Shown here: piece after piece, positions 41,510 to 50,706 of the stretch
How positions within the stretch are numbered: the first letter of the stretch is position 1
Layout: each line of letters starts with the position of its first letter
NCBI GenBank assembly: GCA_050290865.1
Contig: JBNKIW010000014.1
Coordinates: forward strand, 1-64,000
Origin: JARRLC01 sp050290865
GTDB taxonomy: Bacteria > Pseudomonadota > Alphaproteobacteria > Rhizobiales > Rhodomicrobiaceae
Direction: 5' to 3'
Length of the DNA stretch: 64,000 nucleotides
Made by a program: the position numbers and the translations under genes
The notes under the pieces: model-generated
What the model was told of the DNA's origin: nothing
Databases searched by the model: none
The model's input: the letters and a program-made list of their open reading frames with translations, nothing else

Positions 41510-42790
41510 ATGCATCATTTCACCTATCACGACGGCGCGCTCCACGCCGAGAAGGTCAGCCTGACGGCGCTGGCCGAGGCTGTCGGTACGCCCTTCTACT
41601 GCTATTCCCAGGCGACGCTAGAACGCCATTACAGCGTCTTCGCCGACGCCTTCGCGGGCACCGGCGCGCTCGTCTGCTACTCTATTAAATCCAATTCCAA
41701 CATCGCGGTGCTGCGCGCGCTGAGCGGCCTCGGCGCCGGTATGGACGTGGTATCCGAGGGTGAGCTGCGCCGCGCACGGGCGGCGGGCGTGGCCGCGGAG
41801 CGTATCGTGTTCTCCGGCGTCGGAAAGACGAAGCTGGAAATCGCGCACGCGCTGGAGGAAGGCATCTTTGCTTTCAACGTCGAGTCCGAGGCCGAGTTGC
41901 ACGCGATGTCGGAAATTGCCGCCGCACGCAACGCGGTCGCGCGGATCGCCTTCCGCATCAATCCGGATGTCGATGCCAGGACGCATCACAAGATTTCCAC
42001 GGGCCGCAAGGAGGACAAGTTCGGCGTGCCCTGGGAGGACGCGCAGCGCCTCTACGATCTCGCCCGCGGCCTGCCGGGTATCGATCCGGCGGGCGTGCAT
42101 ATGCATATCGGCAGCCAGATCACCGACCTGGAGCCTTACGCCAACGCCTTTGCGCTGATTGCCGAACTCGTGGGTACGCTTCGTGCCGAGGGACACCGGA
42201 TCGATTTCGTCAATGTCGGCGGGGGGCTGGGCATTCCCTATCGCGACGAAGGCGAGCCGCCGCCCCATCCGGAGGTCTATGCCGCCCTCGTCAAGGAGAA
42301 GCTGTCGCATCTCGGCTGCCGTTTCCTGTTCGAGCCGGGCCGCATGATCGCGGGGAATTCGGGCGTGCTGGTTGCGCGCGTGATCTACAACAAGATGACC
42401 GGCGGCAAGCGCTTCCTGATCGTGGACGCGGCGATGAACGACCTCATGCGCCCGACGCTTTACGACGCCCATCACGAAATCTGGCCGGTCTCCGAGGAGC
42501 GGGCGCTCAAGCCGCGCATGTTGCAGGACGTCGTAGGTCCGATCTGCGAAAGCAGCGATTTCCTCGCCAAGGACCGGCTGCTGCCGCCGCTGCCGGACGG
42601 CGATCTCATTGCGGTCATGACGGCGGGCGCCTATGGCGCGGTGCAGTCCTCGGCCTATAACAGCCGTCTGCTCGTCCCCGAAGTGCTGGTGAGCGGCGAA
42701 GAGTGGGCGCTCATCCGCCCGCGCCCGTCCTATGACGAAATGTTGAAAGCCGAGCACATCGCGCCCTGGCTGGAGAAACAGCTGATCTAG
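41510..42790 (+). CDS. lysA: Diaminopimelate decarboxylase
   Basis: The 426-residue enzyme catalyses the last step of lysine biosynthesis. This fold-type III PLP enzyme has the Schiff-base Lys60 in 'LVCYSIKSNSNIAVL', the histidine 'HMHIGSQITDLEPY', the phosphate-binding 'VNVGGGLGIPY', 'LFEPGRMIAGNSGVL', and the partner-subunit Cys in 'GPICESSDFLAKD'. The C-terminal 'GAYGAVQSSAYNSRLLVPE' is also typical. Length and motifs are normal. The TIGR02302 gene follows in the same direction after 97 bases, as in many Hyphomicrobiales. Confidence 0.97.
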   Translation: MHHFTYHDGALHAEKVSLTALAEAVGTPFYCYSQATLERHYSVFADAFAGTGALVCYSIKSNSNIAVLRALSGLGAGMDVVSEGELRRARAAGVAAERIVFSGVGKTKLEIAHALEEGIFAFNVESEAELHAMSEIAAARNAVARIAFRINPDVDARTHHKISTGRKEDKFGVPWEDAQRLYDLARGLPGIDPAGVHMHIGSQITDLEPYANAFALIAELVGTLRAEGHRIDFVNVGGGLGIPYRDEGEPPPHPEVYAALVKEKLSHLGCRFLFEPGRMIAGNSGVLVARVIYNKMTGGKRFLIVDAAMNDLMRPTLYDAHHEIWPVSEERALKPRMLQDVVGPICESSDFLAKDRLLPPLPDGDLIAVMTAGAYGAVQSSAYNSRLLVPEVLVSGEEWALIRPRPSYDEMLKAEHIAPWLEKQLI

Positions 42791-42887
42791 CGTTAATTTT
42801 AATGTAATCGCCCAGGCATTAAGCCTGATCGGTGTGCGAGGGATGCAATCTGTTGTTGTGCCGTAATCCTATGTTATCTTTCCAATC

Positions 42888-45494
42888 ATGAAATGGCTTC
42901 CCGATCAGCCGGGGGACGCGAGCGGCCCGCATTCCGGCGCTTTGTCACGGCAGTTGGCGTGGAAGGTCCGGCGCGCGCGCGCGGTCCTGGTGATCAATCG
43001 CGTCTGGCCGGCGCTGTGGCTTCCGGCCGGCATCGCCGGTCTGTTCGTGCTGCTGTCACTCCTTGGCATGTGGCGCCTGGTGCCGCCGGACGTTCATCGC
43101 GGATTGCTGTGGGGGTTCGGTGCCGCGCTGGCGGTGGCGTTCATCCCCCTGGCCCGCATCGCCTGGCCGGGGCGCGCGGAAGCGCTGCGTCACCTGGAGG
43201 AAGCCTCCGGACTGCCGCACCGGCCCGCCAGTTCCTATGACGATCATCTCTCCGCCGCGGGGCAGCCGCAGACCACGGCCCGCCTGTGGGCGGCGCATCG
43301 CGAGCGCATGTCGAAGCTGTTTTCGCAACTGAGAACAGGCTGGCCGCATCCGCGCATCGACCGTGCCGATCCGTTCGCGCTGCGCGCCGCGCTGGTGCTG
43401 ACGCTCGCCGTGGCGTTCCTTGCCCACCGGGACGACGCGGGCGCCCGTATCCAGGCCGCGTTCAAGGTCAGGCCCGCCCTCTCCGGCGCCGCCCGCCTGG
43501 ATGCCTGGGTAACGCCGCCGGTCTATACCGGCACGCCCCCCGTCATGCTTGCGGACGGCTCGCGACCGGAAAGCGCGGGCGAGGCTGGCGACGTGAAACG
43601 CTTCAACGTTCCGGCGAAGAGCGAGCTGACCGTTCGCGTCAACGACGATAACGCATCCCAATATTCGCTGCGGCTGGAGCCCGAGCAGGGCGCGGCTAAG
43701 ACGCTGCCGCCCGTTCTGGCCGAGGGCAGGCAAGGCGCTGCCGAATTCAAGGAAACGCTGACCGACGCGGGCGCGGCCGTGCTCCTGGAGAATGGCGAGC
43801 CGGTGGCGCGGTGGGCGTTCGACCTCATCGGGGACAAGGCGCCGTCCATCACGTTCGTCGGAGACCCGGCCGAGGCTCAGCGCGGCTCGCTGCGTCTGCG
43901 CTACAAGGTCGAGGACGACTACGGCGTGCTCTCTGCCCAGGCCTTCATCGAGCGTGCGCCGGACATGGAGGACGATGTCGAGCAGACCGCGGCCACGACC
44001 TGGCCCGTCAAGCGTCTTGGCTCGGCGCCGGCCCTGCCTCTGGCGCTGCCGCGTGCGAACGCCCGGCAGGGGGAGGCGCAGACCTACCGCGACCTCACCG
44101 CGCATTACTGGGCGGGGCTGCCTGTCACCGTGACGCTCGAAGCCCGCGATCAGGCTGGCCAGACGGGGCGCAGCGGTCCCGCGACCATTGTCCTGCCCGA
44201 GCGGCGTTTCTCCAAGCCCCTCGCCCGAGCGCTCATCGAGCAGCGCAAAAAGCTCGTCAACCGCCCTGATCTCAAAGCGCGGGTCAGGGAAGCGCTCGAC
44301 GCCCTGACGATGGCGCCCCAGGAGTTTTTGCCGGACAAGAGCGTTTATCTCGGCATTCGCACCGCCTATTGGCGCCTTGGCAATGCCCGCGACGAGGCCG
44401 CGCTGGAAAGCGTTGCCGACCTGTTGTGGTCGGTGGCGGTGAACATCGAGGATGGTGATCTTTCCGACGCCGAACGCCAGTTGCGCCAGGCACAGGAAAA
44501 CCTCATGCGCGCGCTGCAGGAGAACGCCTCGGAGGCCGAGATCAAACGGCTGACGGACGAGCTGCGCACCGCGCTTAACCGTTTTCTCCACACGCTCAGG
44601 CAGCAGGCGCAGAATCAGCAGTTCAATCCCGGCAACCGGTTAGGTAATCAGCGTCTCGTTACCTCCAGGGATCTGGAGCGTATGCTGAAGAAGATCGAGG
44701 ATCTGGCCCGCACCGGCTCGCGCGATGCCGCCCGGCAGTTGCTCAGCGAGCTGCGCGACCTCCTGGAAAACGCGCAGACTGCGCAGCGCGGCGGCAGTAG
44801 GCAGAACCGGGAGATGATGGAGGCGCTGGACGGCCTCAGCGATGTCATTTCCAAGCAGCAAAAGCTTCTGGACGAGACATACCGGGCCCAGCAGGACGAG
44901 ATCTATTCCGGCGAGGACCGTCTCGCCGAAGACAGGGCGTTCAGCCGTCAGGGTGAGAGCGGGCAGCAGAGCGCGCCCGTGCCGCCCGGCCAGCGGGGAG
45001 AGACTGACCGGAAAGGCGGGAAATACGGTACGCTGCAGCAACGCCAGGGCGACATCGAGCAGCAGCTTCGCCAGCTCATGGACAAGCTGCGCGGGCTGGG
45101 CGCCACGCCGCCCGAGCCGTTCGACGGCGCCGGGCAGGCCATGGGCAATGCGGGCAAGGCGCTTGGCGAAGAGAACGCCGAGCGTGCCACCGAGCAACAG
45201 ACGCTGGCGCTCGACAAACTGCGCCAGGGCGCGAAGTCGATGGCCGAGCAGTTGATGGGCCGCATGGCGGGCCGTCAGCCGGGGCAGGGCATGGGTGGCG
45301 GTGCGCCGCGCGATCCTCTCGGCCGCCCGCTGCCGAACCAGGGTTTCAACACTGGTAATTCGGTGAAGGTGCCGGAGGAAGCGGATCTGCAGCGCGCCCG
45401 CCAAATTCTGGACGAACTGCGCCGCCGCCTCGGCGAGCGCACCCGCCCGCCGGTGGAGCTGGACTACATCGAAAGGCTGATCGAGAGGTTTTAG
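42888..45494 (+). CDS. TIGR02302/DUF4175 family membrane protein
   Basis: An 868-residue protein with three membrane helices in the first 190 residues ('LPAGIAGLFVLLSLLGMW', 'LLWGFGAALAVAFIPL', 'ALVLTLAVAFLA'). A beta-rich region with 'ARLDAWVTPPVYTGTPPVML' follows. The long C-terminal helical and Gln-rich part has repeated 'LRQAQENLMRALQ' and 'LEQRQGDIEQQLRQLMDKL'-like heptads. This matches the alphaproteobacterial TIGR02302 (DUF4175) family, typically found next to lysA. The function is unknown; the topology suggests a periplasmic coiled coil. No enzyme motif is visible. Confidence 0.9.
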   Translation: MKWLPDQPGDASGPHSGALSRQLAWKVRRARAVLVINRVWPALWLPAGIAGLFVLLSLLGMWRLVPPDVHRGLLWGFGAALAVAFIPLARIAWPGRAEALRHLEEASGLPHRPASSYDDHLSAAGQPQTTARLWAAHRERMSKLFSQLRTGWPHPRIDRADPFALRAALVLTLAVAFLAHRDDAGARIQAAFKVRPALSGAARLDAWVTPPVYTGTPPVMLADGSRPESAGEAGDVKRFNVPAKSELTVRVNDDNASQYSLRLEPEQGAAKTLPPVLAEGRQGAAEFKETLTDAGAAVLLENGEPVARWAFDLIGDKAPSITFVGDPAEAQRGSLRLRYKVEDDYGVLSAQAFIERAPDMEDDVEQTAATTWPVKRLGSAPALPLALPRANARQGEAQTYRDLTAHYWAGLPVTVTLEARDQAGQTGRSGPATIVLPERRFSKPLARALIEQRKKLVNRPDLKARVREALDALTMAPQEFLPDKSVYLGIRTAYWRLGNARDEAALESVADLLWSVAVNIEDGDLSDAERQLRQAQENLMRALQENASEAEIKRLTDELRTALNRFLHTLRQQAQNQQFNPGNRLGNQRLVTSRDLERMLKKIEDLARTGSRDAARQLLSELRDLLENAQTAQRGGSRQNREMMEALDGLSDVISKQQKLLDETYRAQQDEIYSGEDRLAEDRAFSRQGESGQQSAPVPPGQRGETDRKGGKYGTLQQRQGDIEQQLRQLMDKLRGLGATPPEPFDGAGQAMGNAGKALGEENAERATEQQTLALDKLRQGAKSMAEQLMGRMAGRQPGQGMGGGAPRDPLGRPLPNQGFNTGNSVKVPEEADLQRARQILDELRRRLGERTRPPVELDYIERLIERF

Positions 45495-45552
45495 GCCGTG
45501 AAGGCCCCGGCAGCTGGTGTGCGGCCGCTCGCGGTGCCCTGGGCGGCCGTGC

Positions 45553-46458
45553 TCAGCCTTGCGCTGGTGAGCCGGCAAACACCCCGAACGGATCGTTGAA
45601 CACCAGCACGCTGTCCGTGCGCGCCAGCGAAACGAGGGTCAGCCGCGCGGCTTCGGCGCGGGCGATGGCGAGCGTCGTCGGCATGGAGATCGTGACCAGC
45701 GCTGGCACGCGGGCGATGACCGCCTTCTCGACCAGTTCGTAGGAGCACCGGCTGGTCAGCAGAACGAAGCCCTCGGCCGCGTTCACGCCGCCGCGCGTCA
45801 GTCCCCCGATGAGCTTGTCCAGCGCGTTGTGCCGTCCGACATCCTCGCGCGCGATCAGTGGCTCGCCGGCCGCGGAGGCGAAGAAAGCGGCATGCGTCGC
45901 GCCCGTGGTGTGATTGAGAGGCTGCAGACGGCGGCTCGCCTCCAGCGCGCGGAAAATAGCGGCGGGCGAGATGTGCGGCGGTTGCTCGATGGGTGTCAGT
46001 TCGTGCACGGCCTGCGCCAGTTCCACAACGCCACAAAGGCCGCAGCCCGTCTGCCCGACCAGATTGCGGCGTCGCGCGGCGAGCGCACGGAACCGCTCCT
46101 GCGCGATGGAAATCTGCGCCAGAAAGCCGACGGGCAGCTCGCGCACCTCCACGGCTTCGATCTCCGGGGCGCGTTCCACGATCCCTTGCGTCAACGTGAA
46201 GCCGACGGCGAAGTCGTCGAGATCTTCGGGCGTGGCCATCATGACTGCATGGGCAAGACCGTTGTAGCTGATGGAGACCGGCACCTCGCCTGCGATACCG
46301 CGCGTCACCGTGTCGGTATCGCTCGGACCTCCGGGCGCGCCGCTCCTGATGCGCAGCACGGCACGATGTCCCACGCTGTCCGTTGCGACGGGTACTCCGG
46401 AAATATCATCATCGCTCTGTTCGCCACCGGGCGCTGAAGGCATCAGGTTCGCTTCCAT
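45553..46458 (-). CDS. fdhD: Formate dehydrogenase accessory sulfurtransferase FdhD
   Basis: The 301-residue product matches FdhD, which passes sulfur from IscS to the molybdenum cofactor of formate dehydrogenase. The key Cys pair is in 'GQTGCGLCGVVEL', and 'EDVGRHNALDKLIGG' and 'LLTSRCSYELVEKA' are conserved. No formate dehydrogenase gene lies in the window. ATG 46458 or ATG 46443 are both possible starts; an upstream extension to 46545 overlaps the terminator and is rejected. It is convergent with TIGR02302. Confidence 0.94.
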   Translation of the reverse strand: MEANLMPSAPGGEQSDDDISGVPVATDSVGHRAVLRIRSGAPGGPSDTDTVTRGIAGEVPVSISYNGLAHAVMMATPEDLDDFAVGFTLTQGIVERAPEIEAVEVRELPVGFLAQISIAQERFRALAARRRNLVGQTGCGLCGVVELAQAVHELTPIEQPPHISPAAIFRALEASRRLQPLNHTTGATHAAFFASAAGEPLIAREDVGRHNALDKLIGGLTRGGVNAAEGFVLLTSRCSYELVEKAVIARVPALVTISMPTTLAIARAEAARLTLVSLARTDSVLVFNDPFGVFAGSPAQG

Positions 46459-46523
46459 CTGACAATAATTCGCAACTGTCCCGCAGGAACGAGGGGATGA
46501 CCAGGGAAATCTGCGGCGGCTTG

Positions 46524-46555
46524 AAAAAAAAACGGGCCTGCGCAAACAGGCCCGT
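46524..46555 (-). terminator. Strong intrinsic terminator with no coding gene before it
   Basis: On the minus strand ACGGGCCTG (46555-46547) pairs perfectly with CAGGCCCGT (46540-46532) around TTTGCG, directly followed by nine T. It lies 66 bases upstream of the fdhD start. The transcript it ends would come from 46556-46914 on the minus strand, where no known gene is seen. Confidence 0.85.
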
Positions 46556-46914
46556 AAGGGTCACACTTTTGGGGAACACCGTCACCTCAAGGCCCGGATC
46601 GAGAAAGAGACCCCGGGGGGCGGGGGCTCGAACAAAGCCTCGGAGTAACCGGACCAAGAGGCAACGATGTCACTCTGGCGGAGCAATACGGCGCGGCAAA
46701 GGGCAAACTTGGGCACTTTCGTGATTTGTGTTACGAATTCTTTCAATCTGGCGAAGTCTTGACAGCACTGCGGCGGTAATGTTGCAGGCGAAGACTGTCG
46801 TAATGCACACAAAGGTCTGGACCGGAAGTCGGGTTTCCCGGCGCACATGTCCATCTATCTCTTGATATTTCGTTGCGCGAACACGATGATAGAGAGAATG
46901 AGCAAGGAGGCGCG
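46556..46914 (-). ncRNA. Candidate small RNA (or small ORF) ending at the 46524-46555 terminator
   Basis: This 359-base gap between fdhD and DUF2794 holds no known gene, yet a strong minus-strand terminator closes it. On that strand local stems can form, for example GCCTC...GAGGC near 46660-46635. A 90-codon frame (46854-46582) also ends just before the terminator, but it has no recognisable family or clear binding site. I therefore propose either a small RNA or a short unannotated gene. Exact ends are not known and the strand comes from the terminator only. Confidence 0.35.
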
Positions 46915-47313
46915 ATGAGCGAAATCGACCCAATAGTTTTGAGCCCGGCCTGGGACACTGTCGGCCAGCCGGGCATGGCAACGCGTTCAGGCGGACGGCA
47001 CCCTCTCATCACCTTCGACCGCCGAGAGCTCAGAGAGATTCTATCCGTGTATGGCCGCCGTGTGGCGGAAGGGGAGTGGCGCGATTACGCCATCGATATG
47101 CTGAGGGACCGCGCGGTGTTCTCGGTATTCCGCCGCAGCATGGAAGCGCCGCTTTATCGCATCGAGAAAGCGCCCAGACTGGCGCGCCGCCAGGGTGCCT
47201 ACAGCGTCATCGCGACGACCGGGCTGATCCTGAAGCGTGGCCACGATCTCTGCCGGGTGCTCGGTGTGTTCGACCGCGGCCGCAGAAGCAGACTGCAGGT
47301 CGTCAGGTCCTGA
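46915..47313 (+). CDS. DUF2794 family protein
   Basis: A 132-residue protein that matches DUF2794 throughout: 'ITFDRRELREILSVYGRRVA', 'GEWRDYAIDMLRDRAVFSVF', 'APLYRIEKAPRLARRQGAYS' and 'VIATTGLILKRGHDL'. The family is restricted to alphaproteobacteria and has no known function. The ATG at 46915 follows a strong AAGGAGG. tRNA-His lies downstream on the other strand. Confidence 0.92.
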   Translation: MSEIDPIVLSPAWDTVGQPGMATRSGGRHPLITFDRRELREILSVYGRRVAEGEWRDYAIDMLRDRAVFSVFRRSMEAPLYRIEKAPRLARRQGAYSVIATTGLILKRGHDLCRVLGVFDRGRRSRLQVVRS

Positions 47314-47438
47314 ACGATTCGTGTGCCGCGTCGGGCCGGCGCCGGTGTGATGCGGCTGGCCTTGCCGCGATTTTGCGGGCGCGGCAATGCGTGCGCATTG
47401 CGGCGAGCTTCACCAAGCGGACTTCCAGGCTGGGAATG

Positions 47439-47515
47439 GTACCGCTGCCCCGGTTCGAACGGGGGACCTCTAGATCCACAATCTAGCGCTCTAACCAACT
47501 GAGCTACAGCGGCAC
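47439..47515 (-). tRNA. tRNA-His (GTG anticodon)
   Basis: The minus strand folds as a complete tRNA with the extra 5' G (-1) paired to discriminator C, diagnostic of tRNA-His. The acceptor is TGCCGCT/AGCGGTA, the D-arm AGCTCAGTTGGTTAGAGC, the anticodon stem-loop CTAGA-TTGTGGA-TCTAG with GTG, and the T-arm contains GGTTCGAACC on the plus strand. The terminal CCA is not fully encoded (C73 is followed by CAT). Confidence 0.97.
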
Positions 47516-47666
47516 ATAGGTGGCAGACGCCACATTTGGGCGACGCCCAGAAATTAGGCCGATCGGCCCTGCGTTGCAAGCAAAAGCCTGCGCGGCACCG
47601 CCGTGCTTTGAAGAGCGGACGCTTCTGCCGGGGCGCGCCGGCGTCTCCACCCGCAGCGCTCGCGAA

Positions 47667-50507
47667 TCAGGCCCCCGCCGTATCCTCCGGCGGAGCGTCC
47701 TGCGGCCCGCCGAACACGAATCGGCCGTAGAAATAGCTGAGTCCCAGAAGGCTCACGCCAAGCCCCAGGAACGAGAACACCCGGTAAAGCCCGGTCAGAC
47801 TGCCCGCATCGAGCAGGAACACCTTGCTCACCGTCAACAGCACGACACCGAGCGAGGCATAGCGCAGCATCTGGCTGCCCCTCAGCACGCCGAGGAACAG
47901 GAGCGCCAGCCCGAAAATCAGCCAGGCGATGGAGTAGGTGTAGAACTCCGCGTCGCTGGCCGGATCAAGCGAGGCGAGCACATTGCCGTGATAGAACCGG
48001 CGGATTTCCAGGCTGAGCCACGCAAAGACGAGCACGAGCGTCAGCGCCTGCGTGGCGCCGGCTGCGCGCACGAGCCACCCGTTGCCGGTCGCCTCGAATT
48101 CGCGCGACGCGAGCCAGATCCACGCCAGCGGCAGCAGATAGGCCACCGCGAGGGCATCGAGGATCGGCCAGCCCGCGATATACTCGCCGGGGAAGTTCAG
48201 CGGGTTGTGCGTCAGGAGATCGAAGACGACGATCCGGAACACGGCCACCGCCACGAGCAGCGCGCCCGCCTGCTGATAGGCGGTGCGCCCGAAACCCCGC
48301 GCCACGATCAGGCATCCCACGCCAAAGGCGAACAGCATCTGTGTCAGGAACGCCCGCTCAAGGAAGCTGCGGGTTACGAACAGCGCGTTTTCGTTCGGGT
48401 GCAGGGTGTGCGTCGCCGTGTAATAGCCCCACAGGCCGAGAAGTGCGAGCGCGGCGAATTCGAGTGTGCGGATGAGGAGGCCATCGCCGCCCGCCTTGCT
48501 TCGGAACAGCCAGCCCGCGGCGAGGGAGAATATCGCCGGCAGCGCGAGCTGGAAGGTCGGGAAGGCGACGGCGGGGATCGTGTCCTGCACGCGCAGCTCG
48601 ACATTGAATGTGGTGAGGACGGCAAGCTGGGCCAGCAGCACGATCTGCGGCAACAGGAGATAGGCGAACCCCGCCCCGAGCAGACCGGCGATGGCGCGCA
48701 GCGACGGGATCTGCGTTCTGGTGGCCACCCAGGCGACGGCCAGCAGTTCGGCGGCGATGGCCACGGAGAGGAAGTCGCGCGGCAGTTCGATCGTCAGCGC
48801 GATGGCGAGAAACGCCGTAGTCGCCAGCGAGAATATCGCAAGCAAGCGCTCCTTGTCGGCCGAGGCGGTCATTGTTCGTGCCCCGTAGAACGCCGCGCCG
48901 AGGAACAGGGCCGCGAAAGCAAGCCCGGCACCGCCCCAGACATGGATGAGGGAGGCGGCGGTTTCGCGCGCGGTGTCGATCAGCGGCTCGACCGGCTGGG
49001 TGGATGGGGTGGTCTCCTGAATGAACTCCGGCGGAGGCGCGGGGACCACATATTGCAAGCGGAAATAGCCGAGGAGGAAATAGCCGAACGCGGCCGCCGC
49101 CGACAGTCCGGACCACAGGAGCGGGAAGCCGGAGCGCGTGAAGAGCGCGAGGCCGCTCGCCACATAGAGCGCGCCGAAGGCGATGAGCGCGGTCGCGAAT
49201 TCGCCATGGCTGGCCGGAGACCAGCCGGACAGCATCACCGCATTGACGGCCATCGCCGCCCAGGGCGCGAAGCCGTAGAGCGGCGCATTGAAGAAGGCGA
49301 GCCCCACCGCGCCCAGCGCCAGCGCCGCGTACAGCAGCCAGTCATGGAGGCTGAAGGAGGCGTCGAACGCCACCGCGGCCATCAGCGCCAGCGCGCCCGC
49401 CACCGTCACCACGTTGAGCGCGAGCGTGAGGTTTTTCGTCGAGAAAACCTGCCGCCAGCTCTGGATCGCCGCCACTTCTTCCGCGTAGCGCTCGCGCGAG
49501 GCGGCGACGATGGTTCCGGCCACGGCGATGAGGAAGAGACCGATCCACAGCGTCTCGCCGGGCTTGTCCGGTCCGGCAAAGACCCAGATCAGCACCCAAA
49601 GGAAGCAGAACGCCACGGCGGGAAGCGCGAGCAGCCACCATCCCTGCCGGCGGACGAGGATCATCAGCGCGCCGAAAACGAAGAACAGGTAGGTGAACAG
49701 CATCATCGCCGAGGGGTTGCCGGAGCGGATCAGCATCGGTGTGAGGAACCCGCCGACCATGCCGAGAAGTGCGATCGGCGGCCCGTGGCGGAGGGCGAGG
49801 ATCACCGCCACCATGGTGATGGCGAGCATCCCCAGCGAGCCGAAGACCGGCGGGAAGAGCGCGTAAAGCGCTGCTCCGGCATAGACCGCCACATAGAGGA
49901 CTGCGATGCCCGCTCCCGCGAGCGACTGCGCGATGCGGCGGCTTTCGGCGAGGTTCGATCGCGTCGAGACAAGGTGCGCGCCGCCGAGTAGCGCAAAGCC
50001 CAGCAATATGCCGAGCGCGACCCGCATACCGGGGCCGAGCAGCTCGTTCTCGATCGAATATTTGACCAGGAAGAAGCCGGCGAAAGCCAGCGCGATGCCG
50101 CCGATCCACACGGGCAGCACGGCGCCGAACTGGCGCTCCAGTCCGCCGCGCGTCCAGGTCTGCCGGGGATGTGCCGGTTTGGCCTCGGGCTGGGGTTCGG
50201 CGGGCTGGACGACAGGCTCCGGCAGCGGTGGCGGCGCGGTTTCCTCGGTGACCGCCTCTTCGGGAGCACGGATTTCTTGCCGTTCAACCTGCGGCGCCTC
50301 GGGGGCCGGCTCGGCGGCCGTGGCTTCGGCGGGCCGTTCGCTCGTCAGCTCGGCGATGCGGTGGCGCAGTTCCTCGATCTCCTTGCGCAAGGCGGCGACC
50401 GTGCGCTCTGCCTGGCCCGAGCGGGAAAGAGCGATGCCCGACAAGACCAGCGGCAGAAGCAGGAGCAGCACGAGGACAATAACCATCAGGGTGATCGCTT
50501 CTTCCAT
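47667..50507 (-). CDS. DUF2339 polytopic membrane protein
   Basis: The 946-residue product has an N-terminal TM helix, a short coiled coil ('TVAALRKEIEELRHRIAEL'), an acidic Pro/Glu/Ala linker to about residue 115, then more than twenty membrane helices. The DUF2339 start 'GAVLPVWIGGIALAFAGFFL' and 'KYSIENELLGPGMRVALG' are clear, as are 'YAGAALYALFPP' and the C-terminal 'SKVFLLDAGSLTGLYRVFSF'. The function is unknown; such proteins are predicted inner-membrane components. It is monocistronic as far as can be seen. Confidence 0.9.
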   Translation of the reverse strand: MEEAITLMVIVLVLLLLLPLVLSGIALSRSGQAERTVAALRKEIEELRHRIAELTSERPAEATAAEPAPEAPQVERQEIRAPEEAVTEETAPPPLPEPVVQPAEPQPEAKPAHPRQTWTRGGLERQFGAVLPVWIGGIALAFAGFFLVKYSIENELLGPGMRVALGILLGFALLGGAHLVSTRSNLAESRRIAQSLAGAGIAVLYVAVYAGAALYALFPPVFGSLGMLAITMVAVILALRHGPPIALLGMVGGFLTPMLIRSGNPSAMMLFTYLFFVFGALMILVRRQGWWLLALPAVAFCFLWVLIWVFAGPDKPGETLWIGLFLIAVAGTIVAASRERYAEEVAAIQSWRQVFSTKNLTLALNVVTVAGALALMAAVAFDASFSLHDWLLYAALALGAVGLAFFNAPLYGFAPWAAMAVNAVMLSGWSPASHGEFATALIAFGALYVASGLALFTRSGFPLLWSGLSAAAAFGYFLLGYFRLQYVVPAPPPEFIQETTPSTQPVEPLIDTARETAASLIHVWGGAGLAFAALFLGAAFYGARTMTASADKERLLAIFSLATTAFLAIALTIELPRDFLSVAIAAELLAVAWVATRTQIPSLRAIAGLLGAGFAYLLLPQIVLLAQLAVLTTFNVELRVQDTIPAVAFPTFQLALPAIFSLAAGWLFRSKAGGDGLLIRTLEFAALALLGLWGYYTATHTLHPNENALFVTRSFLERAFLTQMLFAFGVGCLIVARGFGRTAYQQAGALLVAVAVFRIVVFDLLTHNPLNFPGEYIAGWPILDALAVAYLLPLAWIWLASREFEATGNGWLVRAAGATQALTLVLVFAWLSLEIRRFYHGNVLASLDPASDAEFYTYSIAWLIFGLALLFLGVLRGSQMLRYASLGVVLLTVSKVFLLDAGSLTGLYRVFSFLGLGVSLLGLSYFYGRFVFGGPQDAPPEDTAGA

Positions 50508-50706
50508 GAACTTGTCGTCTCCGCGAGAGGCGGTCCTGTATGCGCACGCCGATGGCCTGCGCTGCCGCTATTTTTCTGTCATAAGCATGAAATTTCCGCC
50601 GCATCATGGCGCGAAAAGCCTGGAGCGATATGACGCACCCGGCGCAACCCGGCCACGGGCAACGCGGCATCGGCGTGCCGTTTGTCCGCTATCAAAGCGC
50701 CGCCCG

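Noticed and set aside
46556..46700. SRP RNA, 6S RNA or tmRNA in the gap before DUF2794
   Set aside because: None of the conserved sequence signatures of these RNAs could be found on either strand.
47520..49991. An 823-codon plus-strand frame opposite the DUF2339 gene
   Set aside because: Composition is almost only charged residues with no family; the minus-strand DUF2339 membrane protein explains the sequence.
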